64,000 nucleotides of DNA from Sycon ciliatum. Lineage: Eukaryota; Porifera; Calcarea; Leucosolenida; Sycettidae. Positions 1 to 10,059 of this stretch are shown one piece after another. The notes below the pieces were generated by a model. The model did no database searches and was not told where the DNA came from. It worked only from the letters and a program-made list of their open reading frames with translations. Position 1 is the first letter of the stretch. Each line of letters opens with the position of its first letter. The translations under genes and the position numbers were made by a program. The stretch spans positions 15,620,357-15,684,356 of the forward strand of contig NC_088655.1 in the NCBI RefSeq assembly GCF_964019385.1, given 5' to 3'.

Positions 1-1517
1 AAGATTTGTGCCAAAGAAGGCGCCAAGGAGGACGCCATGGCCTTGAGGAAACCAGGCAGAAGGCCATCTGGACCCGGTGCCTTGCACGGTATAAGGGAGC
101 GAAGAGCACGCTCTACCTCTGTAGTGCTGACCCGATCGAAAGAGGTCAATGCATCTTCAAGGACCGGTCCAGACGGCAGGTCGTACGTGCTTGTGGGGTC
201 GTGGACTATAGCATGGAAGTGGTCATTCAGGTTAGGTGCAAGAATGGGAGACGACTTTGGTTTACGCTTTGTCACATAGTTGATTGTAGCCCATAAGCGA
301 CGCGGAGATTTTCTGTATTCGGCACAAATTCTCTGATAGTGCTGGTTCCGCAGACGACGATAGAGATTGTTACATTGGGTGCGAAGGCGCTGAAAGCTGT
401 TGTAAAGCTTGGTGTCTGTGGAACCTCCCTTGCGCCACGTGCGAAAGGCCGCTTTACGCCTCCGAATTAGTGCTTGTAGCTCTGACGTAACAAAGGGGCA
501 CTTTCGACGAGGAGCATGTCGGTAATGCTTAGACGGTTTATATGGCGCTACCAAATCCAGCACTGAGTCAACTTTACTTGTCCATTCGTCAACCATACTA
601 TTCACGCTGGAAGAGAGAGAGAAAGTACAGAGGTTTGCGGACTCTAAGAGGGTCTCCAATTGCTTGATATCGGTGTTGGAAAAGTCCCGACTGGGCAGGC
701 GCTGGTTGCAGTCAGTCGGGAAAGAGTAGGGGTCGGGGGTTGTCAAGGTTGCACATACCAAACAGTGATCGGAGTGCTCAAAGTCATGAACAATACCGCC
801 TGAGACAGCATCTGTATTACTTAGAATGTAGTCAATTGACCATGACGACTTCGGACAAACACGAGTTGGGTCGTGAATACAGTTTAGAAAGTTAAAGGGC
901 AAAAGAAAGTTGGTAAGGAGAGACAAGTAGAGCTGGGATGTAGGTTGGAGAGAATCCACGTTCAGGTCACCCATGAGCACCAATGAGTTACCCTGGAGTT
1001 CTGTCAGTTCCTGCGCCAGGGAAGTCCAAAACGATGCTGGGGAATTCGGGGGTCTGTAGAGGCAACCAAGATGGAAGGGAGCAGCATTGCGTCGCCGGCG
1101 AGATGTAAGCCAGAGCATTTCAAAATTATTTGAGCTTCGTAGCAAGTGCCAGGTAAAGCCAAGTCTAGTGCTGGTGTACACACAGACACCTCCCGCCTTG
1201 CGGCAGGGGACTGAAAGACCACTAAGGCAAGGGCAGCTTCGTGGACACTCTCGGTCGCGTCGGAACAGCGTGTACCCGTCAATAGCTAGTTCTGAGTGAG
1301 CAACTGTATTGTCAAGCCAGGTTTCAGTAATAGCGAGAACATCCAGGGAATGGTCGGAGATGAGGGATTGAATTTCATGGAGTTTATGTCTGAGGCTACG
1401 CACATTTAAATGACCGATATTGATGTTATGATTAGTATGATGACTGGGTAGAGATATTGGTGGTGGAGGATGTGATCTGGGGGTGAACGGTGGTGCGAGT
1501 GGATTTAGAGGAGACAT
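1..1517 (-). CDS. LINE ORF2 (AP endonuclease + start of reverse transcriptase), runs off window edge
   Basis: This is the N-terminal part of a non-LTR retrotransposon ORF2, of Jockey/CR1/L2 type by its motifs. It starts at the ATG at 1517 and stays open for about 505 codons to the window edge. The APE-type endonuclease nicks target DNA to prime reverse transcription. In order I read NIGHLNVRSL (endonuclease motif I), ITETWL (glutamate of motif II), GCLYRPP, LMGDLNVD, and FEHSDHCLV (the SDH motif). The RT approach follows, ending in PCKAPGPDGLLPGFLK. The start lies 45 bases after the ORF1 stop, a usual ORF1-ORF2 spacing. The absence of any stop or frameshift over 1.5 kb suggests a young insertion. 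The rest of the RT lies outside the window. The clade name is inferred and the protein class is clear. Confidence 0.9.
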   Translation of the reverse strand, partial: MSPLNPLAPPFTPRSHPPPPISLPSHHTNHNINIGHLNVRSLRHKLHEIQSLISDHSLDVLAITETWLDNTVAHSELAIDGYTLFRRDRECPRSCPCLSGLSVPCRKAGGVCVYTSTRLGFTWHLLRSSNNFEMLWLTSRRRRNAAPFHLGCLYRPPNSPASFWTSLAQELTELQGNSLVLMGDLNVDSLQPTSQLYLSLLTNFLLPFNFLNCIHDPTRVCPKSSWSIDYILSNTDAVSGGIVHDFEHSDHCLVCATLTTPDPYSFPTDCNQRLPSRDFSNTDIKQLETLLESANLCTFSLSSSVNSMVDEWTSKVDSVLDLVAPYKPSKHYRHAPRRKCPFVTSELQALIRRRKAAFRTWRKGGSTDTKLYNSFQRLRTQCNNLYRRLRNQHYQRICAEYRKSPRRLWATINYVTKRKPKSSPILAPNLNDHFHAIVHDPTSTYDLPSGPVLEDALTSFDRVSTTEVERALRSLIPCKAPGPDGLLPGFLKAMASSLAPSLAQI

Positions 1518-1561
1518 GTTTACTGATTGGTACCGTGGGCGACTCGATCAGTCTCCCAATA

Positions 1562-2449
1562 CTACTTCCGCACAGTGAAATCCTCGGGCCAGAACTCCTT
1601 GTCCAACACTTTCGCCGTGTACGTTTCAGGGACCACCAGATGTGCGTACGAAAGTCCGAAGTACTTTGTTGCGGAAATGGAGCACTTGATAACTTCCACT
1701 TGCTTCTTCTGACACCATTTCGCGATAGCGTCAGCTGAGCAGCTGGGATCAATGTTTCCCACATGGATTGCACTGCATTTCACACGGCGACCTGCAACGA
1801 GACGGTCAGACGTGCCAGAAGGTTGTTTGGGCGGCTTGTGGTAATATGATACCACTCTGGTTTTCTGTGGGACTGGCTGGGCTGGGCTAGGGCTTGTACG
1901 ACGTGGGTGTACACTTGAGCTAGAGGGGGGTCCGGAAGATTGCAGGGTAGCAGCATAGGATTGCGCACCATAGCCCGTGCTTGTCCCCGTTTCATCAAGT
2001 GGCGTATGTGCATGTGTTTGACCTTTTGAGAGGTGCGTGCCTCCCGTAGCATGCAAGGCAGCCTCCCCGCTTTTTAGGACGGCTAGCTCGGTCTGTACGG
2101 CAACAAGATCAACTCTCAACTCCCGTACGTTCTTTTTCAAATCCACGACTTCTCTATTCGTCTCGTGTAATTTGTCCTCCATTCCCTTCATGGCGGTTAT
2201 TTCCGCCTTCAACTCCCTTACTACATCTGTGAGGTCTGACAGGGCTGAGCACAGGCTCGAAACAGCATGATCGCTACCAGAGAGACTTACACCATTGTAG
2301 GTGGCGTCCTGCGATGCCCTCAGTGCAGCAACAAGTTCGGTCCTCGTGGCTTTCCGCGGGACGTCCAGACCACGGTGTCGGATGAGGTCCCTCAGCTCTG
2401 AGTCGATCAGGATCGCAATGTCCACTTTGTCAGTGGACTTGTCAGCCAT
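1562..2449 (-). CDS. LINE ORF1 protein (coiled coil + C-terminal RRM-like domain)
   Basis: ORF1 of the same LINE as the ORF2 just downstream, about 295 residues. I chose the ATG at 2449 (MADKSTDKVD) over an upstream ATG at 2551 because it opens the charged N-terminal domain. The middle (about residues 75-150) is rich in L, E and K heptads and looks like a coiled coil. A low-complexity S/T/P/H stretch follows. The last 70 residues contain HVGNIDPSCSADAIAKWCQK and CSISATKYFGLSYAHLV. These match, residue for residue in many places, the ORF1 tail of the LINE at 51443-52365 (YLGNVDLGHDAASIELWCKK, CSISESRYFGTAYAHLV). ORF1 proteins of this type bind element RNA. The frame has no disruptions. Confidence 0.85.
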   Translation of the reverse strand: MADKSTDKVDIAILIDSELRDLIRHRGLDVPRKATRTELVAALRASQDATYNGVSLSGSDHAVSSLCSALSDLTDVVRELKAEITAMKGMEDKLHETNREVVDLKKNVRELRVDLVAVQTELAVLKSGEAALHATGGTHLSKGQTHAHTPLDETGTSTGYGAQSYAATLQSSGPPSSSSVHPRRTSPSPAQPVPQKTRVVSYYHKPPKQPSGTSDRLVAGRRVKCSAIHVGNIDPSCSADAIAKWCQKKQVEVIKCSISATKYFGLSYAHLVVPETYTAKVLDKEFWPEDFTVRK

Positions 2450-2575
2450 ACTGGATACAAGGCAAAAAGTATTCCGAGGGCCAAAGGCCCAGGGAATCAC
2501 GAAAAAAAGGGGGTACTTTCCGGGAGCTCCAAAAAAGGCTACCGCTCTCAACCGTCTCAGTGCAGACCCAAGATA

Positions 2576-3412
2576 ATAACGTGAAGCAACTTGGAAGAAT
2601 GGGTATGAATGCGAAGTGTATGGGGGAATGCATGTAGGGCGATAGTGCGGGTTCGAATCCCAGGATATGCCTGAAAAAAAATAGGAGAATTGAAAAAATG
2701 TTGTATTTCTCGCCGGCCGAGCGTAGCGAGATAGGCGAGAAATGATTTATCGCGAAATATTTTTCAGTTGCAAATATGGCATCTGGTGTGTTCTTTGTTG
2801 TCGCTTCTTTTCCTGACTTCTTCAGTCAGTTTTGAGTCTCACCAGTGTCCCTGCCCTCCCACCCTTTATTTCTGTGCATATTATCAATGCTTTTTATCAC
2901 TGTTTGCCTACATGATGCCTAATCGCCATTGGGGATATACACCCGGTTTTTTCCCTCACAAATGCGTCCGTCGGCGCGAGGGTTTTTTCCCGGCTGGCTC
3001 GGTCCAGGAAAATTAATCTGACGGTCCCAAGTGGTTCTGCATCATGGCCTATTTCTGCTATCTACTGGCACGACTATTCTTTCTGAGACACTCTGTTCTC
3101 AGTCCTTGCTTGCTTCCATACCTCACTCGTTATCCGGTTCACATCTGGCTGCGGCCAACTACCCAGTCACATCTGGCTGCGGCCAACTACCCTTCACTTT
3201 GTGTGTTGTCGCTATTGCTGTCTATGTCTCTGTGTATGCCAGTATATGTGGAGCGAGAATATAAAATCCTTTGCTTTTTTGCCGTCAGATACGGATAGCG
3301 CCTGGCGTGACACAAACAAAAAACACACAAACAAACACCAAATTAAAGCTGTGTGGACCCTGGCTAGCGCCAGACGTTGCTGAAGTAACGTCTTCGGCAT
3401 AGCTACGGGAAT
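2576..3412. repeat. dispersed repeat, longer copy; inverted shorter copy at 54515-55065
   Basis: Both ends of this block recur in opposite orientation at 54515-55065: the segment with GGGTTCGAATCCCAGG at 2649, and the segment with GTGGACCCTGGCTAGCGCC near 3352. The copy here carries about 570 extra internal bases (2700-3270), including a 28-base direct duplication at 3140-3195 (CACATCTGGCTGCGGCC twice). GGTTCGAATCC resembles a pol III B box, so a tRNA-derived SINE part is possible, but no convincing A box was seen. No ORF of note. Confidence 0.6.
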
Positions 3413-3830
3413 AATAATAATAATACCACAGCACGCGTACAAAGGCCAAAGAACAAGGCATGAAAATATACTGAAATTAAAAGCCAAGTCCGCTTCTGTC
3501 TCCAGTGAACAAAAAGTCATCCATAAACAATGTCTGATCTCCAGTTCGACTTGTCTGCAGCAAATGCTCGTGCTCCTTCTAGGTCGCTGGCATTCTTCAA
3601 AGGGATGTCGTGCGCTGCCAGGTCCTTAATGATGGTGGTAGGGAGAGTAGCTGCGGGACGGCCCCTTCGTCCACGTGAACGAAAATAGCAGGACCTCGCA
3701 AGGCTAGGGGGTGACTGCTCACTCATCCTCAGCACATGGCCAGTGAGGCTAAGGCGTCGCTTGGCAACAAGCTCCGACAGTGTCTGCGAGCCACATCTGG
3801 AATACAGATCATGCCAGGCCCGGAAATTTG
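3413..3830 (-). pseudogene. LINE 3' end, C-terminal RT tail
   Basis: Truncated 3' end of a LINE. Reading on the minus strand gives LYSRCGSQTLSELVAKRRLSLTGHVLRMSEQSP and then RGRRGRPAATLPTTIIKDL (shown in pieces). This is the familiar C-terminal tail of endonuclease-reverse transcriptases, whose signature is GHVLRM followed by GRRGRP. A second copy of the same 3' end is at 34950-35560 on the plus strand. Both share the 3' UTR and end in an ATT trinucleotide run (here 3413-3424, read as AAT). Only the last 130 residues or so and the UTR are present, so this is a dead 5'-truncated copy. Confidence 0.75.
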
Positions 3831-3864
3831 GTGTAATGTTAAATTCAGTGTTATTGAAAAAAAA

Positions 3865-4321
3865 GGGAGTAGCAGCAGGGGAAGCTGAGAAAACTCACAA
3901 TAAATCAGCTGCCACCACCCTTCCTCTATCGTTTTGCCTCGTTCTGGAACTCATTTCTTTAAATCTCCTCTTTTCGGTTTATCAGTTGTCTGGAACAAGC
4001 TTCCTGAGAGCCTACGCAGGGAGCGATCTTCTGCTAAGGCTCGGTTTCTCTTGAAGGACCATTATTTAACGTACAAATTTTCCACCACTGGAATTCCTGA
4101 TTTTCGTATCTACTTCGAAGTAGCTCTCGTCATGTATTCTGTTTCTCCCTGGTGGTTTTACCTGTAGTTTTCCCTGAGCAGTGTTTCTGCTAAGTACTAT
4201 TTTCCCTTCTCCCTTTTCACTTCCCTTTCGTCTCATCCACCCTTCCAGGAAACTCCCCCGATAAGTATCCATTTACCTTTGGAGAATCCTTCAAATAAAG
4301 TCTAAATGTAATGTAATGTAA
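3865..4321 (+). pseudogene. LINE 3' end with (TAATG)n tail
   Basis: The plus strand encodes HFFKSPLFGLSVVWNKLP followed by ESLRRERSSAKARFLL, ending at a stop near 4167. The pattern 'FF.nS...WN.LP..lr....s...Fk' is the extreme C-terminus of CR1/Jockey-type LINE ORF2. After about 150 bases of UTR the copy ends in AATAAAGTCTAAATG followed by TAATG units (4305-4321), a typical short-repeat LINE tail. It is 5'-truncated at about 3865 and abuts a PLE piece in the opposite orientation. Confidence 0.65.
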
Positions 4322-5048
4322 ATCCCATCCGGTGCTTATGTTGACATGGGGTTTAGCATCACGAATCTCAATCGCCTCGCGCAGTTTGCGAAGGGCTCGA
4401 TCAGGCTCTCTCCCCATTACTTCAACTGCAGAGAATGCACTTTGCCCATAGTTGAGCTTGCATCCAGGGCGAGTGGTGCGAAAATGTTGGCCCCATGGCT
4501 TGTCGAGTTCCTGTCGTCTTGCCTCACCATTATGTTCTTCCAGGCCAGTTTCCAGAAAGCGGCCAGTCTCACCAACATATTGTTCCGGACATTCTTTGCA
4601 CTTCAGCGGATATACAACATTCTTCTGCATACATACATCCTGTCCCCCGGATATTCAAGAGATACACGGCCCCTTTGGGCGACCTCTCTTTTTCGGTTGG
4701 AGCGGATTTGCAGCCTTGATACATAGAGGAGGAACGAAGGCGGAGCGACACAATGTGCGCCTCAGGCTACCAGTGTGCTCATATACGACTCTAACCGGAA
4801 TTTCATACTTTCTGATTGCTTTATTCACTGCTTGATGTACTTTATCTGACTTATATGGAAGCTTTAGAAATGCGCAGCATGGGTTGGCACGGCGACGATG
4901 CTTTGGCCTCATGGTAGGCCTTGGCGGATAATGCTCGAAAAGGTGGCAGATTATGCTTTTTTTGCACCGAAATTGGCAGAACCATACAAACCTTATGGCG
5001 GGCAATTCCTCGAGTTCTGCTCCATTTCTTTATCCACATACCAAACAT
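4322..5048 (-). pseudogene. Penelope-like element fragment: RT thumb, AT-hook linker, GIY-YIG endonuclease
   Basis: Penelope-like elements (PLEs) encode an RT joined to a GIY-YIG nuclease. On the minus strand, about 4950-4790 reads CAFLKLPYKSDKVHQAVNKA and VRVVYEHTGSLRRTL, the RT thumb region just before the linker. Next comes LQPKKRGRPKG, an AT-hook-like core, near 4690. The nuclease follows in another frame: VVYPLKCKECPEQYVGETGR and FLETGLEEHNGEARR, with the CxxC and the YVGETG start of the domain. The domain ends ALRKLREAIEIRDAKPHVN, where the Glu of REAIEI is the family's conserved residue. At least one frameshift separates linker and nuclease, and the 5' part is missing. It is truncated against the LINE tail at about 4322. 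Confidence 0.8.
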
Positions 5049-5159
5049 GCATGAAACTTACCAGAAAAAGTACCGAATTCTGCCAATTTTTCTGCCGGCA
5101 TTATCCGCCAAGCCCTACCTCATGGAGGCAGTCCGTGACTCTTCAATGATTCTCTCTGG

Positions 5160-5555
5160 GTAATTGTTCAATCTTTTAAATTTGTTCATGAACCCTCGCC
5201 TCACTTTCTGCACGCATTCTGGTATTCGATGAGAGCCTCTGAGCTCTTAGGAATTGTGAAGAAGCAACCGCCAATTCGATATGGTGGGGAACTGCCGAAG
5301 TATAATCAATGAGTAGACCGCGTGCACATGCCTTTTTTGGCGCTACACTCTGCGTATAATACTGCTCTTGTGTGGCTTTCCCGGTATTCGTTGTTATTAC
5401 CTGACGATGGCCAAGTGCCGAAACGTTGTAAAAATAACGGAACTGGTTCGGATGTGCAGCGCTACGGGAATGGGTGTGTCCACCCGAATTCCTTTCATCT
5501 ATTTTGTGTTTGTTTTATGTAATGCATTGCAAATCCAAGGACAATCATCCCCAAA
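5160..5555 (+). mobile_element. probable PLE-related 3' region
   Basis: No ORF of note. The block carries a hammerhead-like motif at 5393-5438 and sits beside the PLE fragment at 4322-5048 but in the opposite orientation. This matches the inverted-dimer layout seen at 16.8, 29.3 and 30.1 kb. The assignment rests on the ribozyme-like motif and on context only. Confidence 0.4.
5393..5438 (+). ncRNA. hammerhead-ribozyme-like motif (design D)
   Basis: The core CTGACGA is at 5401-5407; position 7 of the hammerhead core may be any base. An extra T and a 3-bp stem II (GGC/GCC around CAAGT) follow, then GAAA at 5420-5423. Stem III is A-C/G-T around GTT, and the cleavage triplet GTA ends at 5430. Stem I can pair GTTATT (5393-5398) with AATAAC (5433-5438), but two bases on each side next to the core do not pair and the extra T is unusual. 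It is probably a decayed or variant copy. Confidence 0.45.
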
Positions 5556-5579
5556 TGGATAACATATAACCAGGATAGG

Positions 5580-6893
5580 TGGAGTAAAGAAAACAGTGAG
5601 TCTGGAGAACTCTCGGGATAGGGAACATCCTAGCATTAGCCATGAAAGTAAACTATCAATAGACGCTTGAATCGGCATGTGGTAGGGCATGACTTTAAGG
5701 ACGAGGGCAAACAATTCCACAACTTAGCAGCAGCAAATGCTGGTCTGTGAGATCCCGAAGTACTGCGGATATTGGGAAGGGGCAGATTGCAGGCATCCTG
5801 ACCTCTGGTGGCACGGGGCAGCGAACTGTATTCCAGGCGGGATTTGAGCAGCGAACTGACTTTGCCGTGAAGAATATGGTGTAGGAGAAGCCGCAACTTG
5901 CAATCCACTCGCTCGAGAGCCGGACAGATGCCGAGTTAGGCATACAGCTGCATTGTGTGGGCACGTGAGGGCTGGGTTGTGATACAGCGGATGCAGCGCG
6001 TATCCAGGCTGATGAGGCTCTGTTTGAGGCTTGCTGAAAGGCTGGCGAAGTAGGCGTTCGAGGCGTAGAGTAGGTCAGGTAGGATAAGAGCTGTGTAGTA
6101 AAGGAGGGACTGCGCACGGGTGATGTCTGCTCTGATGTGGCGCAAGACTCGGAGTTTGTAGGACACCTTCTTCACTACAGCAGCCACTTGACTTGCCCAG
6201 CTCAAGCGCTCGTCCAGACAAATACCAAGGTATTTGGCTGTGCTGGTTTGAGCCAGAGGAATGCCACGACATGTAACTTCAAGCTCTAGTCCATTCCGCC
6301 TTCGGGCGGAGATGCCCAGAAGAACCTGGGTTGTCTGCGCGTTGAGGATTAACCCCTTGTCTGCCAGAAATTTTGCAACTCCGGACACTGCAATGGAGAG
6401 GACACGGTTGATGGTAGCTAATAGCTACATCAGAACTGCTGGTGTAGATCATGATATCGTCAGCAAACATCAGAACCAGCGCTGGTGACGCACACTGCAC
6501 TACGCTCCTTGTGCAAAGGGAGCAGAGTACAGGCCCCAAGACACTGCCGTGTGGAACATCGCACGTGCAGCTAGTCGTATCAGAGACTTCCCCGTCGGCT
6601 GAGGCTACTCTCTGGTGTCTACCACTGAGGTAGTCCACGACCCAATCGAGGGCAACTGAGCCGATACCAATATCATGGAGCTCCTTCACCATCGCTTGGT
6701 GGTTAACCTTGTCAAAGGCCTTGCTCATGTCCACTAAGACAAGGCCACAATGCTGGCTGTGGTTTTTGGCAGTGAGAAGGCTATCGACGGCAACTGCGAT
6801 GGGCCCCTGATGGCGTCCTCCGTCGAGTGATGAGGACGGAAGGCGAACTGGTTGTCGGGAAGTATATTTTCAGCGTGGACAAACTGGCAGAGC
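5580..6893 (-). pseudogene. LINE reverse transcriptase, frame-broken, cut by assembly gap
   Basis: Minus-strand RT of a LINE. From the gap I read LCQFVHAENILPDNQFAFRP with HHSTEDA, then after a one-base frame shift near 6800 LVLVDMSKAFDKVNHQ (RT motif A), YLSGRHQRV, DVPHGSVLGPVL (motif B, H replacing the usual Q) and LMFADDIMIY (motif C, catalytic ADD). A second frame carries AKYLGICLDERLSWASQV, the thumb, and the C-terminus AKLWNCLPSSLKSC. The 5' side is lost in the N run. Several frameshifts make it non-functional. Confidence 0.85.
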
Positions 6894-7093
6894 NNNNNNN
6901 NNNNNNNNNNNNNNNNNNNNNNNNNNNNNNNNNNNNNNNNNNNNNNNNNNNNNNNNNNNNNNNNNNNNNNNNNNNNNNNNNNNNNNNNNNNNNNNNNNNN
7001 NNNNNNNNNNNNNNNNNNNNNNNNNNNNNNNNNNNNNNNNNNNNNNNNNNNNNNNNNNNNNNNNNNNNNNNNNNNNNNNNNNNNNNNNNNNNN
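6894..7093. other. assembly gap (200 N)
   Basis: Exactly 200 N characters, a conventional unknown-size gap. It falls between the LINE RT and a TG microsatellite, so the true missing length is not known. Confidence 0.99.
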
Positions 7094-7124
7094 ATTTCCC
7101 CTCTAGCTGGTAGTCCTGCTGCTG

Positions 7125-7127
<3 letters not shown>

Positions 7128-7180
<53 letters not shown>

Positions 7181-7262
7181 TACATGGTGTGTGTGTGTAT
7201 GTGTGTGTGTGCGTGCACGTTTGTGTGTTTGTGCGTGCATGTGTGAGAAAGAGAGTGTGTGT
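7128..7262. repeat. (TG)n microsatellite
   Basis: A pure TG run at about 7130-7178 is followed by interrupted TG/GTGC to 7262. It adjoins the assembly gap and is the likely cause of the break. The long H/T or V/C reading frames across it are artefacts of the repeat. Confidence 0.9.
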
Positions 7263-7599
7263 GGGTGATTGGATAAGTGCGGATGCAAGTATGTGTGTTG
7301 TGGATATGAGAATGAGCCGATAAGACTTCGCAGCTTCTCGCCTGCCCCTTGACTCGTTCGCTATGATTCCCCTTAGCATTTCTCACTTTGCTCCCCTTAT
7401 GTTCAGGCTGCCCGTTTTTGGAGCCATCAGTTGCCTGATGATCGTAGTAATTCGTGAAACTGAGAGTTGCGACACAGCTTCCAGTCTCTGTCTTGTGTGC
7501 AAGGCTTTGCCCCATATGGGTACTGAACACTCTACGGACAGTGAAGCACACTACTTGATTAAGCTAGTGGAGGAACCTGTACATCTTAACATGTCCCCT

Positions 7600-7875
7600 G
7601 TTGCTGCATGAATGCACTAACTCGCGGCACCCTTTTCGCTTGTGCTTTACCCGTTTGGCCACCCACTGTGTCCCCTCCGTATAGAGCATGATACTGCGCT
7701 TTTCCTTTAAACACAACACATGTATGATTCACTTTGTACACCTTTTCTTATAATGACACAACTCCCGAGAACAGGGACAGATCAATAAAGAACACATTCT
7801 AATCAACAAGAGAAATTCTGAGCTTGTGTCCGTAACCAGGGTTGTGCCACGGGGCACTGAGATCTCACCAAAACA
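7600..7875 (+). mobile_element. probable 5' LTR (3' part) of the BEL/Pao element
   Basis: This is the sequence directly before the primer-binding site at 7877. It holds a polyadenylation signal AATAAA (7783-7788) and ends about three bases before the PBS, as LTRs do. The 5' boundary was not found because no second LTR is left to compare with. 7263-7600 shows nothing recognisable. Confidence 0.5.
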
Positions 7876-7876
7876 T

Positions 7877-7893
7877 TGGTCCTTCGAGCCGGA
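7877..7893 (+). promoter_or_regulatory. primer-binding site complementary to tRNA-Tyr
   Basis: TGGTCCTTCGAGCCGGA is the exact reverse complement of the 3' end of eukaryotic tRNA-Tyr (TCCGGCTCGAAGGA plus the CCA tail). Reverse transcription of an LTR element starts here. The 17-base match places the end of the 5' LTR and the start of the internal region. Confidence 0.75.
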
Positions 7894-8043
7894 TTCTCTG
7901 CGGAGAAGGTCAGGCATCGCCACACTCGAACTAGCTAGAGACTCGAGTAGAGAGCTGAGGAGCGTCGCGGATCGACGCCACAGCCAACCATCTCTTATTG
8001 GCGATGGTGCCATCGTGAGAATAAAGAATTCAATTCAAAAACC

Positions 8044-9760
8044 TTGACTGAAGTATGTACACCACACGGAAATGGCCGCCTGTCTCCTGCACCGACGCGA
8101 TTTGGAGACGACGACCACACAGCAGCGAGAGCCCAGGACGACGCCGGCAAGTCAGCGCAGATGGCTGACATCGTCAAGACGGAACAAGAGCTAAGTGAGA
8201 TCACTCGAGGTGGAGCTGGAGAAAGCACCGACCAGCTAGGCCCTGGTCTCTACACACCTAATAATAATTATGTCCCTGTTTGTTCTGCTGTTGGTAATAC
8301 TAATGTTAGTAATTCCACGAATGAGTTTGTTCATGAAAGTCATGAAAACAATTTTGAAACATGTAATCCTTCCTCAACAAGTAGGCCGTTTTCATATTCG
8401 CACCTGCACACAAATGCATGCAAACAATGATCCCGTACACTCACCACATGTAGATGTAGATTTACATCACTTAGCACCTCACCAGCCGTACACTGGCCAG
8501 TCCTTTTTAGGTTCCGATTTGCATGACACTCACACATGCTCTGTGTCCCCGGCTGTTCCTTTTTTTTGCCTCATGCACACAAAAAGCGCGTCCAGTAAAC
8601 AAACGACGCGCAGATCGGCGAAAATGCAGGCCTTGCTGCAGCTGCAGCCAGCGCAGGGTACGGAAACAGGAGCAGGTCGATGAGCGCTCGTTCGCTCACC
8701 ACGTCATCAGCAACGTCTTGCAGCAGCCAGCGCTCGCTCCGTTCGATCGATGAGCTCGATGCCGAAGCAGAACGTATCGCCGAGGAGGAGCTCGCAGAAG
8801 TAGAGAGAAAGCTGATCCGCAAGAAGCTTGAACTCCAGAAGAAGTTGAACAGAAACCGGTCAAGCAGCAGCAGTCCGGTCCAGTTCGTCCCGTCCATCAC
8901 GGGAGACCCGCAACGGATCGGAGCTGACATGCGCGGATCGCATTAGCCTAGCTGAGTGCACCCAGTGCGCCGAGCGCACACAGCGCGCTGAGTGCACACA
9001 GCGCACCGAGCGCACGGAGACTCGGAGACGTTGGAGCAGCACTGGAAGAAGCCAACGGACAAATCTAGGATCTGTTACTGGACCACCAACTCCAAGGTGG
9101 GCGGGCTCCAGGGAATGAACTCAATGGCACACGTCCTACCCCTGCAAGGCAGTCACACCCCATGAATCTCACCACGCACCATGTCATGGCAAGGCAGTCC
9201 ACTGCCAAGGACTTGCCTCAGTTCTGTGGACATGCCAACGAGTGGCCAGCATTTATCTTTGCACTGGGGCACACCACCAGAGAGTGCTGCTTCTCGAACA
9301 GTGAGACATTGGACGACTATAGAAAGCGCTGCGCGGAAAAGCCAAGGAAGCCATGCAGTGGATGATGACTCTCCCCGACAATGCAGGGGAGGTTATCTCC
9401 ATCTTGAGGATGAGGTTCGGCCACCCGGACCAGATTGTCCAGAACCTCATTTTGAAGACGAAGTCATAGAGAGGTATGGAGTCGGAGGAGACCATCGAGG
9501 TACTGATTGAGCTCAGCGCCCTGTGCCGCAACCTTGTTGCCACTATGCGCAGCACAAAGTGAACCGGCCACCTCTATAACCCGCAGTTGGTCAAGGAGCT
9601 AGTTGGCAAGCTGTCTGGGCGGGGGGGGGGGGGGGGGGCTTCTGTTTCAGTGGGGAGAGCACGTGCAGAAAACCGACATAGACCCGCACCTGGACACCTT
9701 CTCTGCCTGGCTTGAACAGAGGGCTTAGACTGCATGCCTAGTCGCTCAGCCGATCCCATG
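8044..9760 (+). pseudogene. BEL/Pao gag, degraded
   Basis: The gag region follows the PBS. 8680-8946 encodes a Ser-rich start and a charged helix (LDAEAERIAEEELAEVERKL), a coiled coil as in BEL/Pao gags. A short Glu-Arg-Thr-Gln repeat (8950-9025) comes next. At 9190-9260 KDLPQFCGHANEWPAFIFAL matches the start of the DUF1759 gag domain (typically 'lP.FsGd..eWp.F'). It continues in other frames as AMQWMMTLPDNAGEVISILRMRFGHPDQIVQNLI and LVKELVGKLSG (in pieces). A G tract of about 21 bases at 9618-9638 breaks the frame, and several stops and shifts are present. Gag would form the particle; this copy cannot. Confidence 0.75.
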
Positions 9761-10059
9761 TGACACCACTCATGCCACTCCATGCATAGGCCAAACACTC
9801 GTGGTCGTGGAGGCCACCGCTGGCTGGTAAGCCATACTGCCTCCTCTGCAGCAAAGAGGGGCACACCATAAGTAGCTCCCACCAGCTAGCCGCGGAACCA
9901 CTCAACGCCCCCGGCAGTTCGTTAGTGACAGACGGCTGTGCTTCCGCTGCCTTGGCGAAGGCAATCTGGCGAGGGTATGCGAGGAGAAAGTCTGCTCGTG
10001 TGGCAAACCCCACCACTGTCTACTACACCGCGATGGCCGCGAAAGTGTAGCACCGCTAG

